In this document: positions 44,323-51,859 of the stretch, piece by piece
How the letters are laid out: each line of letters opens with the position of its first letter
How positions within the stretch are numbered: position 1 is the stretch's first letter
From: Gordonia polyisoprenivorans NBRC 16320 = JCM 10675
GTDB taxonomy: Bacteria; Actinomycetota; Actinomycetes; Mycobacteriales; Mycobacteriaceae
DNA: 64,000 bases
Direction: 5' to 3'
Assembly (NCBI RefSeq): GCF_000241325.1
Contig: NZ_BAEI01000006.1
Location: forward strand, 82,777-146,776
Notes under the pieces: generated by a model
Told to the model about the DNA's origin: nothing
Database searches by the model: none
The model's input: only the letters and a program-made list of their open reading frames with translations
Position numbers and translations under genes: made by a program

Positions 44323-45023
44323 TGCTAGAGATTGAGGACCTACTCAGTGTGGTGGGGGTCGAACTTGCGGATATCGTCGTGAAATCTACAGGGTATCTGT
44401 CGGAGGGGCCGTGGAGTAGGTATATGTCGATTAGCCATTTTAGTCTGGGAATGACTGCGGGCACCCAGGCTGCGTGGCTGGATGATGACCGGATTCGTCA
44501 TCGCCGAGTCAGTATTTCGATGCGGGATTCTGTGCGTTTCGACGAAGCGGTGGAGAAGTTTAGGTTCGGTTTCCCGGTTCCTTTCTGGTTGTTTGATGCG
44601 TTGGTTGTGGTGGTGGATCGGGAGCCGGTGCGTGGTGTGGTGCATGTGTTGTGTGGTGATGTGGCTGCGGATTTTGAGGCGTCGATGGCGACAGCGCGTG
44701 AGGTGAAGGCACGGGCGATTGACATGTTCGGGGACTTGTCGGAGCCGTCGGTGGTGTGTGGTCGGCCGATTCTGGTGGCTGATGGCGCGTCGGCGGTGGA
44801 CCGGGTCGCGGCGTTTGTGGCGGTGAATCCGGTGTCGGGGTTTGTGGTGGAGGATGCGGTGGTGTCTCGGGTGGATGGTGGGTGGCGGGTGTTTGTGCGG
44901 GATCGTCCGGGTGAGGTTCGTATTGATCGGACGTATTTCTTGGTTGGTGATGATGGTGGGGTGTTTCCGGTGTCGTCGGGTGAGCCGCCGGCGGATGCGG
45001 TGGCCAGGTTGTTGGGCCGGTGA
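44322..45023 (+). CDS. putative immunity protein 7 (divergent N-terminus)
   Basis: Protein of 233 residues. Residues 1-85 diverge (LEIEDLLSVVGVELADIVVKSTGYLSEGPWSRYMSISHF), keeping the GPW-R-HF motif. From FPVPFWLFDALVVVVDREP it returns to the constant sequence. Its ATG overlaps the stop of the type B tip, its likely target. It is the last gene of the array. Confidence 0.73.
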   Translation: MLEIEDLLSVVGVELADIVVKSTGYLSEGPWSRYMSISHFSLGMTAGTQAAWLDDDRIRHRRVSISMRDSVRFDEAVEKFRFGFPVPFWLFDALVVVVDREPVRGVVHVLCGDVAADFEASMATAREVKARAIDMFGDLSEPSVVCGRPILVADGASAVDRVAAFVAVNPVSGFVVEDAVVSRVDGGWRVFVRDRPGEVRIDRTYFLVGDDGGVFPVSSGEPPADAVARLLGR

Positions 45024-45102
45024 CGATTACGGAGTGACTCCCCGGGAGGGTGCTCCGCGTTCGTCGGACGGGTGCGCGCTGATCCGATCGGCGGCGCGGC
45101 CG

Positions 45103-45807
45103 TCACTCGGGTGGAAGGCCGAGACGGCCCGCGGTCTCCAGGATCGCGGTCTCCAGGCGAGCGTGGTGAGTATTCGCCACGTCGAGTACGGCGCTGACGT
45201 CGCGAGCGGTGAATCCGTCCAGCAGAGCCGCATGGTCGGCGTTCAGGAGCTCCTGGGTGGCCGAGCTCACGCTGCGCATGATCTGGAACGGCTCGGTCAG
45301 ATTCCACGTCGACTCGAACATCGACAACAAACGTGGCATCGCGCACGGCGCGGTCAGACACATGTGGAACTGCCTCGACACGTCGTGAAACGACTTGCCG
45401 TCGCCCCACTTGGTGGCGGTCACCAGTTGCTCGTGGCAGCCACGTGCGGCTGCGATATCGGCCTCGGATACACGGTCGACGGCCTGGGCGAGCGCGGCCT
45501 GTTCGAGGACGCCGCGAACGAAGTAGATCTCTTTGAGTTCGTCGGTCGACAACGAACTCACCCGATATCCGGAATTGCGCTGGTGGACAACCAGTCCCTC
45601 TCCGACGAGAGTCTTGAGTGCCTCCCGCACCGGGATCGGACTCACACGAAAGGCGTCGGCGACCTCACCCGGGGGAATGACGGTGCCCGGCGGTGCGCCA
45701 CCGGAGAGGATCAGTCGGCGCAACTCCTCCTCGATGTTCGCGTGCTCGTGATGTGATCGGACCTCGACGAGCTTCGCGACCAGGAGATTGGGCCGACGGC
45801 GGTTCAC
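45103..45807 (-). CDS. GntR family regulator (FCD domain)
   Basis: Transcription factor of 234 residues. An N-terminal winged helix (IPPGEVADAFRVSPIPVREALKTLVGEGLV) is followed by an FCD helical ligand domain. GTG 45807 overlaps the stop of the upstream S9 peptidase gene (GTGA). It may regulate this operon. It converges with the immunity array. Confidence 0.85.
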   Translation of the reverse strand: MNRRRPNLLVAKLVEVRSHHEHANIEEELRRLILSGGAPPGTVIPPGEVADAFRVSPIPVREALKTLVGEGLVVHQRNSGYRVSSLSTDELKEIYFVRGVLEQAALAQAVDRVSEADIAAARGCHEQLVTATKWGDGKSFHDVSRQFHMCLTAPCAMPRLLSMFESTWNLTEPFQIMRSVSSATQELLNADHAALLDGFTARDVSAVLDVANTHHARLETAILETAGRLGLPPE

Positions 45808-47987
45808 GACAGCCGGGCCTGATCCGACACCGAATCCGCGGCATCCCAGCCGAATTCGGCGGCGCGGGCCAGCCGGTGCGATTCGGCGTGGGCGGCCGCG
45901 GCCGAGGGATGACGCAAGACCCAATCGGCAACCGCATTGGTCAGTCGCTGCTGATTGTCGCGCTTGACGATCTCGTGGCCCTCGTCACCGAACATCAGCA
46001 ACTCGGCCACCCGACCACGAGACCGCAATTCGTGCACGATCTGCTGCGATTCACTGACCGGAACGTTGGTGTCGTGGGCGCCGTGAATCACCAGCAACGG
46101 AGCGCACACCTCGTCGATCCGGTGGATCGGGGACAGGTCACGCAGCAGTTCGCGATCCGACTCCGGATGACCGTACTTGGTGTAGGCGGCCACCGCGATC
46201 CACGGCTCGGTGTTGCGGAAGAACGACTCGAGATCGCTCATACCGCAGATCGCGATGCCGGCCGCAAAGAGCTGGGGGTGAAAAGTCAAGCACGCCAATG
46301 TCAGATAGCCACCATAGGACCGCCCCGACACGTAGAGCGCGTCGGGATCGGCGATACCGGCATCGACGAGATACTCGGCGCAATCGGCCGCGTCGTCGAT
46401 CCCCGCGTACCGGCCGTAGCGGTCGTCGGCGTGTGAGAACAGACGCCCGTACCCCGAGGATCCGCGCACGTTGGGAGCGAACACCCCGATGCCGGCGTCG
46501 ACGAGCGGACCGAACAGGAAGTGATAGTCGGGCCGGGTCTGTGCCTCGGGACCACCGTGAAAATACAACAGGTACGGGGTCGGACGGTCGTCGGCGTCGG
46601 ATGAGCGCTGTGCTGGACGAAACAGCCAGCCCGACAACGGCATCCCATCGCGCGCGGAGAAATCGTGCAGCTCGGGCCGCAGGGTGTGCGACGGGCCGGT
46701 GCCGGTCACCATGTCGTCGCGGACCGGGGTGACCTCCCGGCTCGCGGTGTTGATCAGATGCACCAGCGGCGAGCGCTGCGGACTCGACACCGTCACCGCG
46801 ATGAGAGTGCCCGCCGCGCTGATCGACAACTCCGATGCCACGTCACCCGGCAGTGGAATCGGATCGTGCAGTGTCTGATCGGGAAGCGTCATGATCTGTA
46901 ACTCGCTGTGCCCGTCGGTGTTCCACAACATCGCGACCGTTGATTGGTCGTGGGAGACCGCGAAGGCGTCGAGGCCGCAGCCCGCGCGCTGTGCCAGCAC
47001 CCGGAAGCGGGTTCCGGTGCGGGCCACCTCCACACCGAGTAGGCGCGGATACTTGGCGTCGAAGTCGCTGCGCACCACGGCTTGTACCGAGTCGAGATCA
47101 CGCTCGGCGTCACCGGGCGGCCCGACGAACACCAGCGACGGGTGGTCGAAGCCCTGGTCGAGAATGTACCCGTCGTCGGTCACCGAACCCGGATCGTTGG
47201 GCAACAGTGTGCTCATCTCGACCTCCGGCTCGTCCTCGCGGGCCCCGACCGCGAGCGCCGGACGCAGCGGACGCGCCGAACGTCGGACGTGACCATCGAG
47301 CGGACCGGCCGATCCCGTGCCGTCCTGGCGATCCCGGCGTCGCAGCAGCAGCATGTCGTGGTAACCGCGCGGGCCGACACGTAGCAGCGTGGCGCCCTTC
47401 CACGAGTCGATCAGTGCGCCACCGACACGCACGTCGAGGGTCTGGGTGGTGCCCGTGCTCGGATGAATCCGCAGCGAGTGCGCGGTGCCGTCGGTCGCCG
47501 TGGCGGTGATCAGGACCCAATCGGTATCCCAACCGACGAGGGTCACCGTACCGAAAGACCGCCCGGCGCCCGCGGTGTAGGGATTGCCGTCGGGACGGAT
47601 GGCGGCGACCCGATGTGCGGTGTCGTCGTCGGGATCGGTCGTCACGACCCACACCTGGTGGTGCTCACCGCCGCCGGGCGCCAACTCCACCGCGAGCCAC
47701 TGGCCGTCGCTGGAATGCACGAGCTTGCGCACCGGTCCGGTCGCCGGCACCCGCACCCACCGCAGTTCGCCGACCCCGTCGGGAGTCAGAACCCGCTGTG
47801 CCGCACGCGGATAACCGGTCCCGTCGTCGACGATGTAGGCGAATGCCGACCCGTCCGGCGAGACCGACGGACCGTACGTGTGCCACCCGTTCTCGTCGAA
47901 GCGCACCGAGAACGCGGGGGCGGGGACGCCGGCGGCGATGGAATCGGGTGTCGACGCCTGCGCGCCGGGCGGAACGGACGGCGTCAC
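45804..47987 (-). CDS. S9 family prolyl oligopeptidase-like peptidase
   Basis: Two-domain serine peptidase of 727 residues. A beta-propeller-like N-terminus is followed by an alpha/beta hydrolase with nucleophile GRSYGGY, acid in HGAHDTNVP and base in GDEGHEIV. No signal peptide is evident. It starts at GTG 47987, overlapping the amidotransferase stop. It might degrade the small peptide made by its neighbour; this is inference. Confidence 0.88.
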   Translation of the reverse strand: MTPSVPPGAQASTPDSIAAGVPAPAFSVRFDENGWHTYGPSVSPDGSAFAYIVDDGTGYPRAAQRVLTPDGVGELRWVRVPATGPVRKLVHSSDGQWLAVELAPGGGEHHQVWVVTTDPDDDTAHRVAAIRPDGNPYTAGAGRSFGTVTLVGWDTDWVLITATATDGTAHSLRIHPSTGTTQTLDVRVGGALIDSWKGATLLRVGPRGYHDMLLLRRRDRQDGTGSAGPLDGHVRRSARPLRPALAVGAREDEPEVEMSTLLPNDPGSVTDDGYILDQGFDHPSLVFVGPPGDAERDLDSVQAVVRSDFDAKYPRLLGVEVARTGTRFRVLAQRAGCGLDAFAVSHDQSTVAMLWNTDGHSELQIMTLPDQTLHDPIPLPGDVASELSISAAGTLIAVTVSSPQRSPLVHLINTASREVTPVRDDMVTGTGPSHTLRPELHDFSARDGMPLSGWLFRPAQRSSDADDRPTPYLLYFHGGPEAQTRPDYHFLFGPLVDAGIGVFAPNVRGSSGYGRLFSHADDRYGRYAGIDDAADCAEYLVDAGIADPDALYVSGRSYGGYLTLACLTFHPQLFAAGIAICGMSDLESFFRNTEPWIAVAAYTKYGHPESDRELLRDLSPIHRIDEVCAPLLVIHGAHDTNVPVSESQQIVHELRSRGRVAELLMFGDEGHEIVKRDNQQRLTNAVADWVLRHPSAAAAHAESHRLARAAEFGWDAADSVSDQARLS

Positions 47988-49786
47988 GGTGCGGTGAGAC
48001 CTTCCATGGTCTGCAACCACATCTCGAGCATCGCGACCTGCCACAGCTCGTTGCCGTCGAGGCGAGTGCGAATCCCGTTGGGATCTGCGAACAGTCGGTC
48101 GAGCGCGGCCGGCCGGTACAGTCCGCGGTCGGTTGCTGAGCGCGTCTTGAGTACATCGGCGACGAGATCGAAGACCTCGCCCTCGAGGTGCCGGATACCC
48201 GGCACCGGGAAGTACCCCTTGGTGCGGTCGATGACGGCCGAGGGCAGCAACGCGCGACTGGCCTCCTTCAGTACGCCCTTACCGCCATGTGCCAGTTTGA
48301 GATCCGGCGGGCAGGTGGCGGCGAGCTCGACGAACTCGTGGTCGAGGAACGGCACGCGTGCTTCGAGTCCCCAGGCCATGGTCATCGTGTCGACCCGCTT
48401 GACCGGGTCGTCGACCAGCATGACCGTGGTATCGAGGCGCAGCGCTGCGTCGACCGAGGTATGCGCGCCCGGGGCCGACTGATGGGCCAGTGCGAACTCC
48501 CAACTGGGGTCGAAATCGCGCTCCTCCAACAGATAGTCGTCGGCGAGGATCGCGGCGATCTCCTCGTGCGACCGATCGAAGAAGACCTCACGGTAGGCCT
48601 TCGTCGTCTCCGGGCGCGCGATACCGGCCAGCGGCGGATACCAGGAGTAACCGCCGAGGATCTCGTCGGCACCCTGCCCGGACTGCACCACCTTGATGGA
48701 CTTGCTCACCTCCTCGGAGAGCAGATAGAACGCGACGCAATCGTGGCTGACCATCGGCTCACTCATCGCGGCAATCGTGTCGCCGACGGCGGGCAGCAGC
48801 CGGTCGGTGCCGATGTGGATCTTGTGGTGATCGGTGCCGAAGGTATCGGCGATGAGGTCGGAGTAGGCGTACTCATCGCCCGATTCGCCTGCTGCGGAAT
48901 CGAATCCGATGCTGAATGTGGCGAGGTCGGTCTGGCCCTGCTCGGCCAGCAGCGCCACCACCAGAGACGAGTCGATGCCCCCGGACAGCAACACCCCGAC
49001 CGGGACGTCGGCGACCATCCGACGCCGCACCGAGGTGCGCAGGGAATCCATCAACTCGTGCTGCCAGCGCTTCTCGTCCCAGTCGGCCCGATCGGCATGC
49101 GGGGCGAACACCGGCTCCCAGTACCGGCGCTCGGTGCTGCGGCCATCGCGGGTGATCGTCCGGACGGTGGCCGGAGGCAGTTTGCGGATGCCGTTGTACA
49201 TGGTGTGCGGCGCCGGAACCACCGCGTGAAAGCTGAAGTAGTGGTGCAGCGCGACCCGGTCGATGGAGGTGTCGACGTCCCCGGCCCGCAGCAGCGCCTG
49301 CAACGACGACGCGAACCGCAGCCGCCCGGGCGTTTCCGCCAGATACAACGGCTTGATGCCCAGACGATCGCGAGCCAGGGTCACCGTGCCCGAATCGGTG
49401 TCGACGACGGCGAACGCGAACATCCCGATCAGGCGGTCGACGCAGTCGGCGCCCCACGCGTGAAAGGCCTTGAGGATGACCTCGGAATCGGCGTGGGAGA
49501 AGAATCGGTAGCCCTTGCCCTCGAGTTCGTGGCGCAGCTCCTGATAGTTGTAGATGCAGCCGTTGAACACCAACGCCAGCCCCAACTCGGGATCGACCAT
49601 CGGCTGACCGCCCCGCTCGGACAGGTCGATGATCTTCAGACGCCGATGCCCCAGCGCCACATTGCCTTTCATGTAGACCCCGGAGGCGTCCGGCCCCCGC
49701 CGGGTCATCGCGGCGGTCATCGCGTCGACGGAAGAGACGTCGGGCGCGGACCCGTCGAAGCGGATCTCGCCGCAGACTCCACACAT
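47984..49786 (-). CDS. asparagine synthase-like amidotransferase (NAGGN type)
   Basis: Class II glutamine amidotransferase of 600 residues. ATG 49786 exposes the catalytic Cys (MCGVCGEIRFDG). The synthase domain has the PP-loop LLSGGIDSSL. Long stretches (GHRRLKIIDLSE, NGCIYNYQEL, SHDCVAFYLLSEEVSK, SGQGADEILGGYSWYPPL) match what I recall of the N-acetylglutaminylglutamine amide amidotransferase. The companion GNAT/ATP-grasp synthetase is not in the window, so ordinary asparagine synthase-like activity remains possible. The downstream S9 peptidase is coupled to it. Confidence 0.82.
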   Translation of the reverse strand: MCGVCGEIRFDGSAPDVSSVDAMTAAMTRRGPDASGVYMKGNVALGHRRLKIIDLSERGGQPMVDPELGLALVFNGCIYNYQELRHELEGKGYRFFSHADSEVILKAFHAWGADCVDRLIGMFAFAVVDTDSGTVTLARDRLGIKPLYLAETPGRLRFASSLQALLRAGDVDTSIDRVALHHYFSFHAVVPAPHTMYNGIRKLPPATVRTITRDGRSTERRYWEPVFAPHADRADWDEKRWQHELMDSLRTSVRRRMVADVPVGVLLSGGIDSSLVVALLAEQGQTDLATFSIGFDSAAGESGDEYAYSDLIADTFGTDHHKIHIGTDRLLPAVGDTIAAMSEPMVSHDCVAFYLLSEEVSKSIKVVQSGQGADEILGGYSWYPPLAGIARPETTKAYREVFFDRSHEEIAAILADDYLLEERDFDPSWEFALAHQSAPGAHTSVDAALRLDTTVMLVDDPVKRVDTMTMAWGLEARVPFLDHEFVELAATCPPDLKLAHGGKGVLKEASRALLPSAVIDRTKGYFPVPGIRHLEGEVFDLVADVLKTRSATDRGLYRPAALDRLFADPNGIRTRLDGNELWQVAMLEMWLQTMEGLTAP

Positions 49787-49863
49787 GAAATAGCAACCTT
49801 TCGTCTCCATGTCGCGGCAGACGCGACGTCATCGTCCCAGCCTAGGAGTTTTGTCCCGGTGCG

Positions 49864-50394
49864 TCAGCGTGAGTCGTCGCCCGCGCGTGGCGTCACCCAG
49901 GTGGTGATGTCGGCGTGGACCACCTCGGTGCCGTGCGTGTCGAGGATGCGGACGGAGACGACGACGTCGGTTCCGGTACTGATCGCCTCGACGTCGATCG
50001 GTTCGGTCAGGGTCGCCTCCGCCGTCAGTCGCGTGGTGGCCTTGGCCAGGTATTGCGTCGACATGGCCTTGGGCAGCCAGCGATGCGACGGCGGCAGGCT
50101 GGCCTCCATCAGCATGCCCATCGCGGCCTCGGCGAGGTTGCAGGCCGCGATCGCGTGGAACGTGCCGATGTGGTTGTAAACGCCGAACCACTTGGGCGCG
50201 CTCACCTTGCAGTACCCGGGGCGCATCTCCTCGACGATGGGCAGCACGGTGCCGAAGTAGGGAACGCGCGCGACCATACCGAGAGAGAACAGGGCGTGGC
50301 CGAGAACGTTGTCGGGCAGGCGCCGGCGCAGGGCGTAGGTCGCGGTCATCGCCGATGGTCGAGCATCGTCGGTGTGCGAGGGCTTGGTCGTCAT
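49864..50394 (-). CDS. DUF4442 hotdog-fold protein
   Basis: Protein of 176 residues matching the DUF4442 (thioesterase-like hotdog) family: VYNHIGTFHAIAACNLAEAAMGMLMEASLP and PKAMSTQYLAKATTRLTAEA. No catalytic residue can be assigned. I chose ATG 50394; the upstream frame is a shadow. It lies 77 bases ahead of the amidotransferase gene. Confidence 0.78.
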   Translation of the reverse strand: MTTKPSHTDDARPSAMTATYALRRRLPDNVLGHALFSLGMVARVPYFGTVLPIVEEMRPGYCKVSAPKWFGVYNHIGTFHAIAACNLAEAAMGMLMEASLPPSHRWLPKAMSTQYLAKATTRLTAEATLTEPIDVEAISTGTDVVVSVRILDTHGTEVVHADITTWVTPRAGDDSR

Positions 50395-50743
50395 GGAACC
50401 GACCCTAACCGCCCACCGGTGCGGGGCGAGCGGCCGTGCTCGCCTGAGATCGCTGGCGATCGGCTGTGAGCACTGCGGCCTTGTCTGTGGCGGTCCTGAC
50501 AGGACGCTTCGGGTGTATCGGGCTAAACGGTCAAACCGGCATGAACCGCACAGAAACCTCGCAGCGTGCGCGACGATTTCGGCCCGAAAACGGTTGTAGC
50601 GTAATGACTTAGACACGAAGCGAATGTTGCGCCGGGGAGTGGATCGGTTCTCCTGATCACACCGATGGCGACGTCGCCGTGGCTGTGGACGGCGGTCTTT
50701 CGCCCTCGTCGTCCGTCCGTAGATCCGAGAAAGGGAAACCCAG
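50395..50743. other. divergent intergenic region, 349 bp
   Basis: Lies between the divergent DUF4442 gene and the first secreted peptide gene. It contains an AT-richer stretch (about 50570-50640) likely to hold promoters and a small palindrome ggcgacgtcgcc near 50668. I see no gene. Confidence 0.5.
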
Positions 50744-51058
50744 ATGACAACAGCGACCGCCAAGCGTTCGGGCATCACCATCAAGCGCACCGTGGCCGGT
50801 GTCGTAGCCGCCGGTGCCATCATCACCGGCGTCGGAGCAGGGGCGGGTCTCGCCTCGGCGGCGCCGACGGCCCCCAGCCACCAGCAGACCCAGCAGCAAC
50901 CGCAGCGTCAGCAGCAGCCCCAACCGCAGCGTCAGCAGCAGCCCCAGCGCCAGCAGCAGCCGCAGCGTCAGCAGCAGCCGCAGCGTCAGCAGTGGGCGCC
51001 GCGTCAGACCAGCCCGCGCGGGTTCTGGTTCTTCGGGTTCTGGATTCCGCTGCCCTGA
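50744..51058 (+). CDS. small secreted Gln/Pro-rich protein 1
   Basis: Protein of 104 residues. A signal peptide with a cleavable end (GAGLASAAP) gives a mature chain of QQQPQR repeats and the C-terminus GFWFFGFWIPLP. It is paralogous to the gene at 51347, with the same signal region (RTVAGVVAAGAIITGVGAGAG). A gagaaaggga site precedes ATG 50744. Function unknown; the aromatic end could associate with membrane or envelope lipids. Confidence 0.75.
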   Translation: MTTATAKRSGITIKRTVAGVVAAGAIITGVGAGAGLASAAPTAPSHQQTQQQPQRQQQPQPQRQQQPQRQQQPQRQQQPQRQQWAPRQTSPRGFWFFGFWIPLP

Positions 51059-51248
51059 CCGATCGCAGGGGCGCTGTGGGGTTGCTGGGAGCAAAACGAA
51101 CATTGGTGTGATTCGGCTGGCAATCAGCTGTTCGCGTTCGGATCAAAGCACCTAAAAGGCTCAGCCTCCCACAGTGAATCTGCAGGTCAGGTCCGATTTT
51201 CTGTCCCTGGGACGGCGTAGCGTCAGCATTGGCCGACGACGCCGTCGA

Positions 51249-51271
51249 CTCCCGACCGACACGGTCGGGAG
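51249..51271 (+). terminator. hairpin with T-rich tail ahead of peptide gene 2
   Basis: A perfect 10-bp stem (CTCCCGACCG / CGGTCGGGAG) with loop ACA is followed by ttgttgttcg. It lies 190 bases after peptide gene 1 and 76 before peptide gene 2. It could end the first transcript or attenuate the second. Confidence 0.55.
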
Positions 51272-51346
51272 TTGTTGTTCGTCGCGGCTGTCGAGCCGGC
51301 GCCGTCCGACGCCGTCGACGATCATTGTCGTTCGAAGGGACATCTC

Positions 51347-51682
51347 ATGAACACCGTCAGCAGTTCGGGGACCGACGCGCGGTCGGTGAAGTCGCGCTCA
51401 GTGCCCGCAAAGCGGATCGTGGCGGGCGTCATCGCCGCCGGGGCCATCGTCACCGGCATCGGCGCCGGTGCCGGCATCGCGTCGGCCGCCCCGCCGCCGC
51501 CGCAGGGAAACCACTACCAGCAGCCCAACCGGTGGCAGCCGCAACCGCAGCCGAACCGGTGGCAGCCGCAACCGCAGCAGTGGCACCCGCAGCCGCAGTG
51601 GCACCCGCAGCCGCGCTGGCAGCCGGGTCAGTACACCCCGAACGGGTTCTGGCTGTTCGGGTTCTGGATTCCCCTGCCCTGA
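51347..51682 (+). CDS. small secreted Gln/Pro/Trp-rich protein 2
   Basis: Paralogue of the previous gene, 111 residues. The signal region is RIVAGVIAAGAIVTGIGAGAGIASAAP; the repeats here are NRWQPQPQ and WHPQPQ, and the end is GFWLFGFWIPLP. Only the signal peptide and the last 12 residues are conserved between the two, so the repeats evolve freely. ATG 51347 follows gaaggga. Confidence 0.75.
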   Translation: MNTVSSSGTDARSVKSRSVPAKRIVAGVIAAGAIVTGIGAGAGIASAAPPPPQGNHYQQPNRWQPQPQPNRWQPQPQQWHPQPQWHPQPRWQPGQYTPNGFWLFGFWIPLP

Positions 51683-51820
51683 TACCGCATTCCTCCGACC
51701 ACCGGGTCGGATCGTCGACGACGTCGGAGACCTCCACGGTCCCGGCGTCGTCGGCGTCTGCGGCACCCAATCGCCGCAATCCGTTGCACCGGGCGCGACG
51801 AGCCCCGATACTCGAATGAC

Positions 51821-51836
51821 TTGACCGCATGGTCAA
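51821..51836. promoter_or_regulatory. inverted repeat upstream of the SGNH hydrolase
   Basis: TTGACC-gcat-GGTCAA is a perfect 6-bp inverted repeat, 24 bases before ATG 51860. It resembles a TetR-type operator. The regulator is unknown. Confidence 0.5.
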
Positions 51837-51859
51837 CTCGAGTCCGGGGAGGGACGTTC

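Noticed and set aside
38211..45023. Possible insertion sequence or composite transposon
   Set aside because: The repeats are immunity genes and toxin tips; no transposase, integrase or terminal inverted repeats were seen.
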